Position numbers and translations under genes: made by a program. From assembly GCF_001456025.1 (NCBI RefSeq), contig NZ_LMTZ01000144.1, forward strand, positions 1 through 64,000: a DNA stretch of 64,000 nt, read 5' to 3'. Origin of the DNA: Mastigocoleus testarum BC008. GTDB lineage: Bacteria; Cyanobacteriota; Cyanobacteriia; Cyanobacteriales; Nostocaceae. Positions 17,916 to 26,421 of this stretch are shown in pieces. The stretch's first letter is position 1; the number at the start of each line of letters is the position of its first letter. The notes under the pieces were generated by a model, which saw nothing but the letters and a program-made list of their open reading frames with translations, made no database searches and was not told the origin of the DNA.

Positions 17916-19944
17916 TTGCCAACCTCAATAGTTCATTTAACCATTTATCCATGGCTTCAATAGTTGTTTTAGCTTCTTCATAAGCAAGTTCTGCTCCTAT
18001 TGCTTGAGCTTTTTGCATTCGTTGTTGCTCTGCTGAATATTGACGCTGATAGAGGGGCAGTTTTTCTGTACTGGGACGAAAACTGCTACAGCCATAGCAC
18101 TTGGGATAAAGATTATAAGGACAGGGAGTTTTTGGGTCGAGACTGCAGTGACCATAAACGACTAACCTTGGGGTAATTTCCATGTCAAGTTCATGGGCTT
18201 TAGGATTCTTCAATAAACTTTCTGGTAAACTCTGCCAAGGGAGAAAACGGTTGTCAGGATTCATTAGTAAAGCCTGAAAGGGCAAGTCTACAGAGGCGAC
18301 CTGCTCCCTTGTAGGTGGAGTATAGTGAACGAATGTGGTAGAACTTCTAACATGGTCAGCATAAAGTTGGGCAGCTTCTATACCATGTTTAGCTCGAACT
18401 TCTTGTAAACGACTCGAACGGGTAATCCTGCCAGTGAAAAGAGGAGGTTGACCATTAGCATCACGGATATCTTCTTGCTCTATAAGCCAGCGAATGATAC
18501 GAACCATTGGATTATTTTTTACATCTACTCTAGGGGGTTTTGGTAAAGGTTTCATATTGGGAAAATCTGGGTAAGAAAGCTTTCTTATCACCCGAAAATG
18601 GCAGAAAAGATAGGAATAATCCGGTGCAAAAGTTTGTTGTATCCAATTTTGTTGTTCTTCAATGATCTGTCTGATTTCACGGGTAGCAGGTAGTTGATGC
18701 CAACGATTTACTTTGTGTTGGTAAAACTTGATATACCACTTGCCGTCTTCTTCTACTAAACAGTCAAAAGCTATTTGACAGATATCCCCTGTACGAGCAG
18801 CCGTATATTCTTGTACTAAATAATGACGAGCAATTGGAGCAGGGATCTTATTTAAGTTTTGTTTGATTGCTTTGCGTGTGATTTCATCTAGCCAGTCAAC
18901 ATCATCCTTTCTAATTTTGGGAAAATCGCGACGACGAAGCAGGTATGATGTGTTCAAATCCAACCAGTCAAAAAAGTTTTTTAAATCAGATAGCTTTTTG
19001 TGGAATGTACTTGTTTTATTAGTCTGACAAAGGTCGAAAAAAGACAACATTATTTCCCGAGTAATATCGTGAGGATGTTGTAATTTTCGTTGCTCTACAA
19101 TCAGACCAAATTGGCGCAGAGTTATCTGGGAGTTTATAATGTTCGTAACAGAGTTATAAACTTTGCTCTCAAGCAAAGAATAAAAATATTTCTTTAAGAC
19201 TAAGCGATACCACTGAGATTTAATAGTGGCAAACTTGAGAGTTTGTGCAGTAGGATTTTGATAGAAATGTCGTAAATCCCAAATGTCCTCCTCAAAGCAA
19301 AAGGGTAAAAGCTGATTGTGACTACCAACCCAGCTAGAGGAATCTTTTGATTCAGGGTTGAAGCAGATGTGGCAGAAGTAGCATTTGTAGGGGCTAATTT
19401 GATGTTCTATCCGATAAATCCATCCTTTATGTCCATCCGGTCCCAATTGAGTGCAGAGGGGATTTGGGCAACTTATATTGGATGCGTAGTTAAAAATTTG
19501 AGTTGGAACTTTACAAGTAAGATTAGTGTTTTTGCGACAAGACTTACACTTTAAAGCAAGATTACACATTAGATTCTTCTGGTGGATAAAGTATTTGAGT
19601 TGTCCCGATTGACAACGTGGACAACTAAATTCCCCTTGATATTCTTGTTTCCAGTTAATTTGTAATCTGCCATCAAGAGTTGGGTGAGTTGAAATTGGTG
19701 GATGTTTACGCTCAACACCAGGAACCTTACAAGTTAGGCGAATCTCTTTTCTACAAGAGTTACACCTAACACTAAACTTACAAGTAGCATTTTGACGATA
19801 TTGGAATGCTGTAAATCTACCTGTTTGGCAATGGGGACAACGAAATTCGTCATGATATTCCCGTTTCCAGTCTACGAATAGAGGTTGGTGTAGAGTTGGG
19901 TGTATAGAGATAGCTGGATACCTACGTGCTCCCATTAGCGTCAT
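17908..19944 (-). CDS. Tyrosine recombinase with N-terminal zinc ribbons (TnpB-like)
   Basis: A 678-aa protein. Residues 1-150 hold two tandem zinc-ribbon repeats (FRCPHCQTGRF...CNSCRKEIRLTC type) and a third Cys cluster (CPNPLC...CYFCHIC). The C-terminal half is a phage-integrase fold with Arg in YTAARTGDICQI and a final DHVRSSTTFVHYTPPT carrying the probable Tyr nucleophile. The usual HxxR box appears as RSSR, so one catalytic His may be replaced. A C-terminal CPYNLYPKCYGC cluster follows. It overlaps both neighbours (23 bp and 8 bp), so the genes are probably translationally coupled. Confidence 0.8.
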   Translation of the reverse strand: MTLMGARRYPAISIHPTLHQPLFVDWKREYHDEFRCPHCQTGRFTAFQYRQNATCKFSVRCNSCRKEIRLTCKVPGVERKHPPISTHPTLDGRLQINWKQEYQGEFSCPRCQSGQLKYFIHQKNLMCNLALKCKSCRKNTNLTCKVPTQIFNYASNISCPNPLCTQLGPDGHKGWIYRIEHQISPYKCYFCHICFNPESKDSSSWVGSHNQLLPFCFEEDIWDLRHFYQNPTAQTLKFATIKSQWYRLVLKKYFYSLLESKVYNSVTNIINSQITLRQFGLIVEQRKLQHPHDITREIMLSFFDLCQTNKTSTFHKKLSDLKNFFDWLDLNTSYLLRRRDFPKIRKDDVDWLDEITRKAIKQNLNKIPAPIARHYLVQEYTAARTGDICQIAFDCLVEEDGKWYIKFYQHKVNRWHQLPATREIRQIIEEQQNWIQQTFAPDYSYLFCHFRVIRKLSYPDFPNMKPLPKPPRVDVKNNPMVRIIRWLIEQEDIRDANGQPPLFTGRITRSSRLQEVRAKHGIEAAQLYADHVRSSTTFVHYTPPTREQVASVDLPFQALLMNPDNRFLPWQSLPESLLKNPKAHELDMEITPRLVVYGHCSLDPKTPCPYNLYPKCYGCSSFRPSTEKLPLYQRQYSAEQQRMQKAQAIGAELAYEEAKTTIEAMDKWLNELLRLANE

Positions 19945-21394
19945 CTTCTATAAAATTTTCTAGTTCTCTCAAGCCTTGCAAACGGTTGTTTAGTAGCTGT
20001 AATAAACGTTGGATTTCAGTTACCCGCCTTTGTTTTTCTGCAATCTGAGCTTGTTCTAAGTCTTGTTCTAAATTTTTGATGTCAGCTTCTAAGGATAGCT
20101 TGTCGAATAAAGTGACCCGATGGTGAATGCAGCCCAAACAAGCGTAGCGATACTGACAGTCTCCTAGCATCGTAGGACGGTGACATTCTCCTAGGGGAGT
20201 GCTGACTTTCAGTAAGTCAGCCAATCTTTCATATCGCAGTTTTTTGGGTTTGATTGTGGTAATTCGACCGTACATATCCACATAACCTTTAGTTTGAGCT
20301 TCTTTCTCTAACCGAACAAGGGAATGTTGACGATAATGAGGCAACATATCCAAAGAGCTATGACCTAGAACGGCTGCTATGTATTCATCTTCTGCTTCAC
20401 AATGAGCCATAATACTAGCCTTAGTGCGACGGAACATATGGCTGGTTAAGTAGAATTTATTGGCATATTTGTCTTTTAAACAAGCTACTTGACTAAAGCT
20501 TTTTAACCATTCACATATAGATGAATAAGTGATTACTTGTGGGATATAGACTGGTTCTACTTGAAATCTCCCTCCTGCTTTAGCGCCATCCATTAGTGCA
20601 GCAGAAGTTTTGCAGAACAAATTTTCAAAATCGCAATTATCACCGAATTGATTGTTTAAGAACCGCTGTTGTTCTTGGACTAATTGGGCTACTAATGGAT
20701 GAATTTGAGAGAATCGCCAGTGTTTACGTTTTTGTACCCAACGTAACAAAAACCAATGATTACCTTCAAACTTAAGGCATTGGCGTGGCATCGTTAACAT
20801 TTCTCCAATTCGACACCCCAACACCAATTGCAACCGAAATAATCTTTCTAGAGTTGGTGGAAATAGGTCAAACTTCTCGTAGATTTGATACAACACTTCT
20901 TCTGGAATTGTCTCGATTTTTGGGTGAGATTGTTTGACTTTACGAGGAGTATATGAAAGTTTGAGCCATTGTTCTTCTGCCCATAGTTTGGTTGCATAGA
21001 GTATAGTTGTCCTTCTGTATCTACTATTACTCTGGCTTATAAACTGTTGCAAAAGCGGGTCAGTCACAGTTTGAGGTTGGGTACATCCAACTTCTAGTAA
21101 AAAATTATCCAACTGCTTTAAAATATTCACTATGAGTGCTACTCGACCTAGTGAGTGACCTTCTCTGACTGCTGCTTTGGCTGTTAGCTTTGCCAACAGT
21201 TTTAGCCATGGCAAAGTAAACTTTGTGAAGTAAAGATAGTGATTTCCACGAATTCGGCATTCTTGTTCAGTATAGCCAAGTGTTGTAAGCAACCATATAT
21301 CCTGCTCCATCAAAACGTTATCAATAATTTTCCTATCCAGTTGGGAGTTTTGTACCTGCTGGTGTAGTGTTTCAACAGATAATTGTGCTCTCAT
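19922..21394 (-). CDS. Tyrosine recombinase, middle member of the trio
   Basis: A 490-aa site-specific recombinase. The N-terminal SAM-like core-binding region is followed by a catalytic domain with Arg in LVLGCRIGEMLTMP, HMFRRTKASI (HxxR), AVLGHSSLDM (second His) and HYRQHS (Tyr). The C-terminus adds a Cys cluster (CHRPTMLGDCQYRYACLGC) and a coiled coil. The full set of R-H-R-H-Y residues is present, so it looks active. It starts right at the end of the upstream recombinase gene (position 21394 shared) and overlaps the next one by 23 bp. Confidence 0.85.
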   Translation of the reverse strand: MRAQLSVETLHQQVQNSQLDRKIIDNVLMEQDIWLLTTLGYTEQECRIRGNHYLYFTKFTLPWLKLLAKLTAKAAVREGHSLGRVALIVNILKQLDNFLLEVGCTQPQTVTDPLLQQFISQSNSRYRRTTILYATKLWAEEQWLKLSYTPRKVKQSHPKIETIPEEVLYQIYEKFDLFPPTLERLFRLQLVLGCRIGEMLTMPRQCLKFEGNHWFLLRWVQKRKHWRFSQIHPLVAQLVQEQQRFLNNQFGDNCDFENLFCKTSAALMDGAKAGGRFQVEPVYIPQVITYSSICEWLKSFSQVACLKDKYANKFYLTSHMFRRTKASIMAHCEAEDEYIAAVLGHSSLDMLPHYRQHSLVRLEKEAQTKGYVDMYGRITTIKPKKLRYERLADLLKVSTPLGECHRPTMLGDCQYRYACLGCIHHRVTLFDKLSLEADIKNLEQDLEQAQIAEKQRRVTEIQRLLQLLNNRLQGLRELENFIEDDANGST

Positions 21395-22500
21395 TAGTCA
21401 CTCTCACTTTGTAAGTAAGTTTCTAAAGTCATCTGATCTAAAATATGGCTGTAAATGTCTTTAGTTGTTGTAATTGATTTATGTCCTAAAAGCTGTTGTA
21501 CATAACCGTCGAGATACCCTGACTGAAGCATTCTAGTTGCCATTGTGTGCCTGAGTAAATGCGGATGCGCCTTAATTCCTGTTCGGGAATACAGTTGGTC
21601 GAATAACTTGTTTAGTCTGGTTGCAGACATGGGATGTCCAATATTTTTCCCTTCTAAGTTGACAAAGAGCATTCCATGTTCCAACTGCTCGGCTTGGGGC
21701 GGATATTCTTCTAGTAAATAAGCCTCAAATGTTTGTTGAACATTTTTCATATTGTTGAGAATTGGGATTTCTCGCTCTGTTCCCTTAGCCCAAGCCTGAT
21801 TTGGATTACTACGCCGAACAATCCGAATGCGTCCATTGACGTCCAAGTTTTCAACATCTTCTAGATGAAGACCTAATAATTCACCTCGGCGAATTCCTGT
21901 TTCTCTCAATAACATTAGGATTAGTCTGTCTCTATAAGTCTTACAAGCTTCCACTAACCTCACAACTTCCTCATCTTTTAGACAACCAGGGAAAGCCTTG
22001 GGTTGTTTGAGTTTAATTCGTTTACGTTGTTGAGGATTACTTTTAACAATTCCTCTAAGAAAACCTCCTCTCTTACCTCGACCATGAGCTAGTTTGGTAA
22101 ATCGTTTTTGATCAATTCGACCTTCAAGTGCATGGAAGGAGTATAGTTCTTGAATTGCCGTTACTGCCTGATTGACAGTTCGAGGACTTCGTTTTGAGAC
22201 TTTTTCTCCAACTTCTTGACTAATAACTTCAACTTCACCCCCAAGAAGATACCAATTAACGAAATCTGCCAATTCATCCAAACCAATTTCAGTCCAATCC
22301 AATACTTTGTATTCGAGCCAACGCCAAAAATCAACGAGTCGGTAAGCATAGGTGCTGACTGTATTCGCGGCTAATCCTCGCTTGTGGCAGTAATTTAGAA
22401 ATCTTTGAATTGGTTCTACGGGTAAATTGCTTTGGGTATCAAAGACGCATCGAAACTGCTCACCGGTTTGAGGGTCTATTGCTGTTTCTACCTTAATCAA
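21394..22500 (-). CDS. Tyrosine recombinase, first member of the trio (TnpA/XerD-like)
   Basis: A 368-aa integrase of the size of Tn554 TnpA. The core-binding domain (RFLNYCHKRGLAANTVSTYA) is followed by a catalytic domain with Arg in RETGIRRGELLGL, HLLRHTMATRM (HxxR), LLGHKSITTTKDIY (His and Tyr). All catalytic residues are present. It is the promoter-proximal gene of the cassette; about 110 bp separate its start from the right junction with tnsB. The nearest alternative call is a XerC/D-type host recombinase, which the trio arrangement argues against. Confidence 0.87.
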   Translation of the reverse strand: MIKVETAIDPQTGEQFRCVFDTQSNLPVEPIQRFLNYCHKRGLAANTVSTYAYRLVDFWRWLEYKVLDWTEIGLDELADFVNWYLLGGEVEVISQEVGEKVSKRSPRTVNQAVTAIQELYSFHALEGRIDQKRFTKLAHGRGKRGGFLRGIVKSNPQQRKRIKLKQPKAFPGCLKDEEVVRLVEACKTYRDRLILMLLRETGIRRGELLGLHLEDVENLDVNGRIRIVRRSNPNQAWAKGTEREIPILNNMKNVQQTFEAYLLEEYPPQAEQLEHGMLFVNLEGKNIGHPMSATRLNKLFDQLYSRTGIKAHPHLLRHTMATRMLQSGYLDGYVQQLLGHKSITTTKDIYSHILDQMTLETYLQSESD

Positions 22501-22605
22501 TTTCTACGTTGTCAATACCTTATTTATTCTATTGTATCAGAGTTTTTGGAGGAATTGTTGTTGTTGTTTCTACTTTGTAGAAATCATTTTTGCTGTTGTT
22601 GTAAC

Positions 22606-23637
22606 AGATGTATTATGGGCATCAACTTAGGTTTTGATGCACCAAGTTCTGAGGTTGTGGCTTTGGGGTTGCGTCATGCAATAATGCCCAAACATTATGA
22701 CTCTGAATACGGGCTCCATGAAGAATGGGGTACTTATGGCTTACCACAGCACTTTTATACTGATGGTGGTAAAGATTTTCGTTCCAATCATTTGCAGCAA
22801 ATTGGCGTGCAATTAGGGTTCGTTTGTCATTTGCGCGATCGCCCTTCAGAAGGTGGAATAGTTGAACGTCCTTTTGGAACTTTTAACACTGAATTATTTT
22901 CTACTTTGCCCGGATATACAGGGTCAAATGTACAACAACGTCCCAAAGAAGCAGAGAAGGAAGCTTGTATAAATTTACGGGAGTTGGAGAAGTTGCTAGT
23001 ACGCTTCATTGTAGATAAATATAACCAGAGTATTGATGCTCGTTCTGGCGATCAAACTCGTTTGCAAAGGTGGGAAGCTGGTTTAATTGCGACTCCTAAT
23101 ACTTTTTCACAACGGGATTTGGATATTTGTTTGATGAAGCAAACCCGGCGTTCAATCTATAGAGGTGGGTATTTACAATTTGAAAATTTGACATACAGAG
23201 GTGACCTTTTAGCAGGTTATGCAGGTGAAAGTGTTGTATTACGTTATGACCCCAGAGATATCACAACCATTTTGGTTTATCGCCAAGAAAGGGGTAAAGA
23301 GGTATTTCTCGCCCGCGCTTATGCTCAAGATTTGGAAACAGAGGAACTGTCTCTAGATGAGGCGAAAGCTACTAGCCGCAAGATACGGGAGGTCGGTAAA
23401 ACAATCAGTAATCGCTCAATTTTGGCAGAAGTCAGGGAGCGAGAAACTTTTGTCACTAAAAAGAAAACTAAAAAAGAACGTCAGAAAGCGGAACAAGCCG
23501 AACTGAAAAAAACTAAGCAACCTTTACCTGTTGAGGTGGAGGAAGAAGTAGAAGTGACAGCAAATGAAAGCAAGCCAGGAGCAGAAATGCTGGAGGTTTT
23601 TGATTACGAACAAATGCGAGAAGATTACGGATTTTAA
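22606..23637 (+). pseudogene. tnsB: tnsB 3' part (DDE transposase, interrupted)
   Basis: The C-terminal 341 codons of TnsB, beginning with IMGINLGFDAPSS at 22612. They hold the second Asp (FYTDGGKDF) and the catalytic Glu (GGIVERPFG), 34 residues apart as in intact TnsB. After these come the Mu-C-like beta-barrel (YRGDLLAGYAGESV) and the C-terminal tail ending YEQMREDYGF, which contacts TnsC in known systems. The open frame extends upstream to 22432 inside the inserted element, so those first 60 codons are not tnsB. The first catalytic Asp is on the other fragment, so this piece alone cannot be an active transposase. It ends 2 bp before tnsC. Confidence 0.92.
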
Positions 23638-23639
23638 AA

Positions 23640-24533
23640 ATGACAGATAAACAAGCTCAGGTAGTTGCTAAACAGTTGGGTGCAATTCCTGCTAATAATG
23701 AAAAACTTCAAGCAGAAATTCAACGTTTAAACCGCAAGACTTTTGTGCCTTTAGAGCAAGTCAAAAATCTTCATGACTGGCTGGAAGGAAAGCGTCAATC
23801 ACGTCAGTCTGGAAGGGTTGTAGGTGAATCGAGAACGGGTAAAACAATGGGTTGTGATGCTTACAGGTTAAGGCATAAGCCCAAGCAAAAATATGGAAAA
23901 CCCCCTACTGTTCCTGTTGTTTATATTCAAATTCCCCAAGAGTGCGGTGCAAGGGAATTATTCAGTATGATTCTCGAATATTTGAAGTACCAAGCAGTCA
24001 AAGGAACAGTCGCAGAGATTAGAAACAGGGCTTTCCACGTATTAAAAAGTTGTGCGGTAGAAATGGTAATTATTGATGAAGCTGACCGTCTCAAACCTAA
24101 AACTTTTGCAGAGGTACGTGATATTTTTGATAAATTGGAAATTCCCGTAATTTTGGTAGGGACTGACCGTCTAGATACGGTAATCAAGCGTGATGAGCAA
24201 GTTTACAACCGCTTTCGGGCTCGAGAAAAGCTGTCATTGCAAGAAATACGAAAGGTAATCAGTTTTTTAGAGGAAAGAGAATATAAACCTTCTTTATTCA
24301 CATCTAAGTTAGTGTTTGTGGATTCTCAGCTTTACTTAATTGAAGACTGGGAAGAATTCGGGATGTTGGTTCTAGAAGCTTCTGGTAAAAATAAAGGGCA
24401 AATAGTTATTCATCAAATTGGTAAAATTGGTGAAGTGTTATCAGAATTACGAACTAAAGCAGAGAAAAATCATGTTTTAGATTTTGATAAAAGAATTGAT
24501 GGAACTCCCTTAGCTGCACAAAGTTCTTTATAA
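23640..24533 (+). CDS. tnsC: TnsC AAA+ ATPase with replaced C-terminus
   Basis: A 297-aa protein. Residues 1-194 are clear V-K TnsC: LHDWLEGKR, Walker A GESRTGKT (62-69), Walker B VIIDEADRLKP, and sensor LVGTDRLDTVIKRDEQVYNRFRA cut here to its last part, DEQVYNRFRA. From about 24222 onward (REKLSLQEIRKVISFLEE...) the sequence no longer resembles the TnsC C-terminal helices (KLPV/EGYIG type) I remember. It reads instead like the tail of some other small protein, ending DGTPLAAQSSL. TnsC polymerises on target DNA and links Cas12k/TniQ to TnsB, so loss of its C-terminal helical part would probably disable it. No tniQ follows; hsdS ends 20 bp downstream on the opposite strand. Confidence 0.8.
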   Translation: MTDKQAQVVAKQLGAIPANNEKLQAEIQRLNRKTFVPLEQVKNLHDWLEGKRQSRQSGRVVGESRTGKTMGCDAYRLRHKPKQKYGKPPTVPVVYIQIPQECGARELFSMILEYLKYQAVKGTVAEIRNRAFHVLKSCAVEMVIIDEADRLKPKTFAEVRDIFDKLEIPVILVGTDRLDTVIKRDEQVYNRFRAREKLSLQEIRKVISFLEEREYKPSLFTSKLVFVDSQLYLIEDWEEFGMLVLEASGKNKGQIVIHQIGKIGEVLSELRTKAEKNHVLDFDKRIDGTPLAAQSSL

Positions 24534-24553
24534 GGGTGTGATTTGATTAATTT

Positions 24554-26284
24554 TCACGCTGCTAAAACCTGACGCACTGCTGCTGACATCAATTTATCTC
24601 TATCGCTGATGGACTGGGTTAGCTTCGCTTCTAGTTCATCGCATAGTTTCATCAGTTGGTTTACTTTGGTGACGATGCGGTGTTGTTCGGTGAGGGATGG
24701 TAAAGGAATTGGCAGACTATTCACTGTCAATTGATTTATTTTTGGCATACTACCTGAAGTACCAGATGCTCTTTCTCTTAAAAATCTTCTTGAACTTTTG
24801 CTATTGATTGTCTGGTATAAATAATTTATATCCAAATACTTTGGAAAACGTATTTTCATCATTAGATCAGGATAAATAAATTCTTTAGCATTACCTTTAT
24901 AAATAGCAGCTACACCAACATATTCGAGACTATTTGCTCTTTGAATAAGAAGGTCTTGATTCTCGAGCCATAAGTGTGAATCTGGCTCGATTTGCTTGTC
25001 TATATATTTGAAGTGTTGGCTATCAAATTTTCCCGACGTTGTAGCACTTAAGGTTAAAGTTTTTACTGATGTAAGGTATTCAACAGGCTTTGGAGAATAT
25101 CCATTTCTAGGACCAAAAATTGTAAGTTCTCCTAACCTCACCCACTCCCAACCCTGCGGAACCTCAAAAGCCATCTCACCCACATCAACAGGTGGTAACT
25201 TCTTCGACTTCTTATTCTTCCCTTCCTTAATTAACCTTTCCTTCTCTTCCTTTATCTTCTCCAACAAAACCGAAGCGGGTTCATCATCAGGATTTTGCGG
25301 AACTAACTTACCCATGACAGCTAGTTGAAGGATTGCTTGACGCAGTTGACTGACATTTTCGGGGGTGCTGTAAAGTAAGTCGAAGTTGTCGCTGATAGTT
25401 TTCCAGTGCTGTTTAAAGGATTCTGGTGTGCTGGGGGTGATGAGTTTGGTAGTTGCGACTTGTCCTAATTTGAGAATGCGATCGCGCTTTTTTTGCTGTC
25501 GTGTTTCCAATTCGTCGCATAGTTTCATCAGTGCGTCTACTTTGGCGACGATACGTTTAGCTTCATGGAACGGTGGCAAAGGAATTAAGAAGTCTTTGAG
25601 ACTCGACATACTTAAACCTTCACGAGAAATTCCAACTTGTACTCCCATAATTAAATTTTGTACATAGGAGGAAATTAGAGATATGTGAATAAAACACCTA
25701 ATACTTTTGTCTATTAGCCTGACAATTGCAACGTGTTGACTAACATTACCTTCATCAAAATTATCTGGAACAACACTACTTCTACCTATAGACGCACCAG
25801 TAATATTCAAAAGAATATCTCCTGGTTCGACATGAGTACCACTCATTCGTTGATGAATTTGCAGTGGAATATAAGCAACATTTTCTATACGAAGTCCATC
25901 ATTCCACACATTTTGAGAACGTAGAAACTTTATACCTGTTTTTTGATATACTTTTTTTCCACCTTTAGGCGTACTACCTGCACCCAATTTTCTTGTTACT
26001 TCTCCAAGTCTCACCCACTCCCAACCATGTGGTAAACCAAAAGCTATCTCATCCACATCAACAGGTGATAAAGACTTCGACCTCTTAATCTTCCCTTCCT
26101 TAATTAACCGTTCCTTCTCCTTCTTTATCTTCTCCAACAAAACCGAAGCGGGTTCATCATCAGGATTTTGCGGAACTAACTTACCCTGTACCGCCAATTG
26201 CAAAATCAATTCCCGTAATTTCTCCACTCCATTCGGCGCATCAGCGAATAATTCAAAGTCTTGGAAGAAGGTTTTTGTATTCAT
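24554..26284 (-). CDS. hsdS: Type I restriction-modification specificity subunit HsdS
   Basis: A 576-aa subunit with the classic duplicated layout: two target-recognition domains, each preceded by a near-identical conserved segment (LVPQNPDDEPASVLLEKIK at about residues 36-54 and again near 340) and each followed by a coiled coil with LMKLCDELE. HsdS chooses the two half-sites of the DNA target for the HsdM2-HsdR2 complex. It is last in the minus-strand hsdR-hsdM-hsdS block carried as CAST cargo. Its 3' end abuts tnsC tail to tail. Confidence 0.9.
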   Translation of the reverse strand: MNTKTFFQDFELFADAPNGVEKLRELILQLAVQGKLVPQNPDDEPASVLLEKIKKEKERLIKEGKIKRSKSLSPVDVDEIAFGLPHGWEWVRLGEVTRKLGAGSTPKGGKKVYQKTGIKFLRSQNVWNDGLRIENVAYIPLQIHQRMSGTHVEPGDILLNITGASIGRSSVVPDNFDEGNVSQHVAIVRLIDKSIRCFIHISLISSYVQNLIMGVQVGISREGLSMSSLKDFLIPLPPFHEAKRIVAKVDALMKLCDELETRQQKKRDRILKLGQVATTKLITPSTPESFKQHWKTISDNFDLLYSTPENVSQLRQAILQLAVMGKLVPQNPDDEPASVLLEKIKEEKERLIKEGKNKKSKKLPPVDVGEMAFEVPQGWEWVRLGELTIFGPRNGYSPKPVEYLTSVKTLTLSATTSGKFDSQHFKYIDKQIEPDSHLWLENQDLLIQRANSLEYVGVAAIYKGNAKEFIYPDLMMKIRFPKYLDINYLYQTINSKSSRRFLRERASGTSGSMPKINQLTVNSLPIPLPSLTEQHRIVTKVNQLMKLCDELEAKLTQSISDRDKLMSAAVRQVLAA

Positions 26285-26421
26285 AGTTTTGATTGAAGTA
26301 TTGATGAGAAGATGAGGAGATGAGGAGATGATGGGGTGAGGAGGTGATGAAAAAAAAATTCATTTTTTGCTTCGGAGCATAACCACAATTGCTTACGCAA
26401 CGCTTCCCTAACATCACATAA

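Larger units (their letters stand above)
16915..22611 (-). mobile_element. Tn554/recombinase-trio-type element inserted in tnsB
   Basis: A 5.7-kb insertion carrying four overlapping minus-strand genes: three tyrosine recombinases and a TnpC/DUF6262-like protein. Both junctions carry AGATGT (16909-16914 and 22606-22611). The right one extends to GATGTA, which I recall as the target core used by Tn554-family elements. There is no DDE transposase and no passenger gene besides the mobility genes. Short gtagaa/ttctac words cluster near both ends, but no long terminal inverted repeat is obvious. Confidence 0.85.

Noticed and set aside
22432..22605. N-terminal 60 codons joined to the tnsB 3' fragment
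   Set aside because: They lie inside the inserted recombinase element and overlap the start of its first gene on the other strand. The open frame is accidental.
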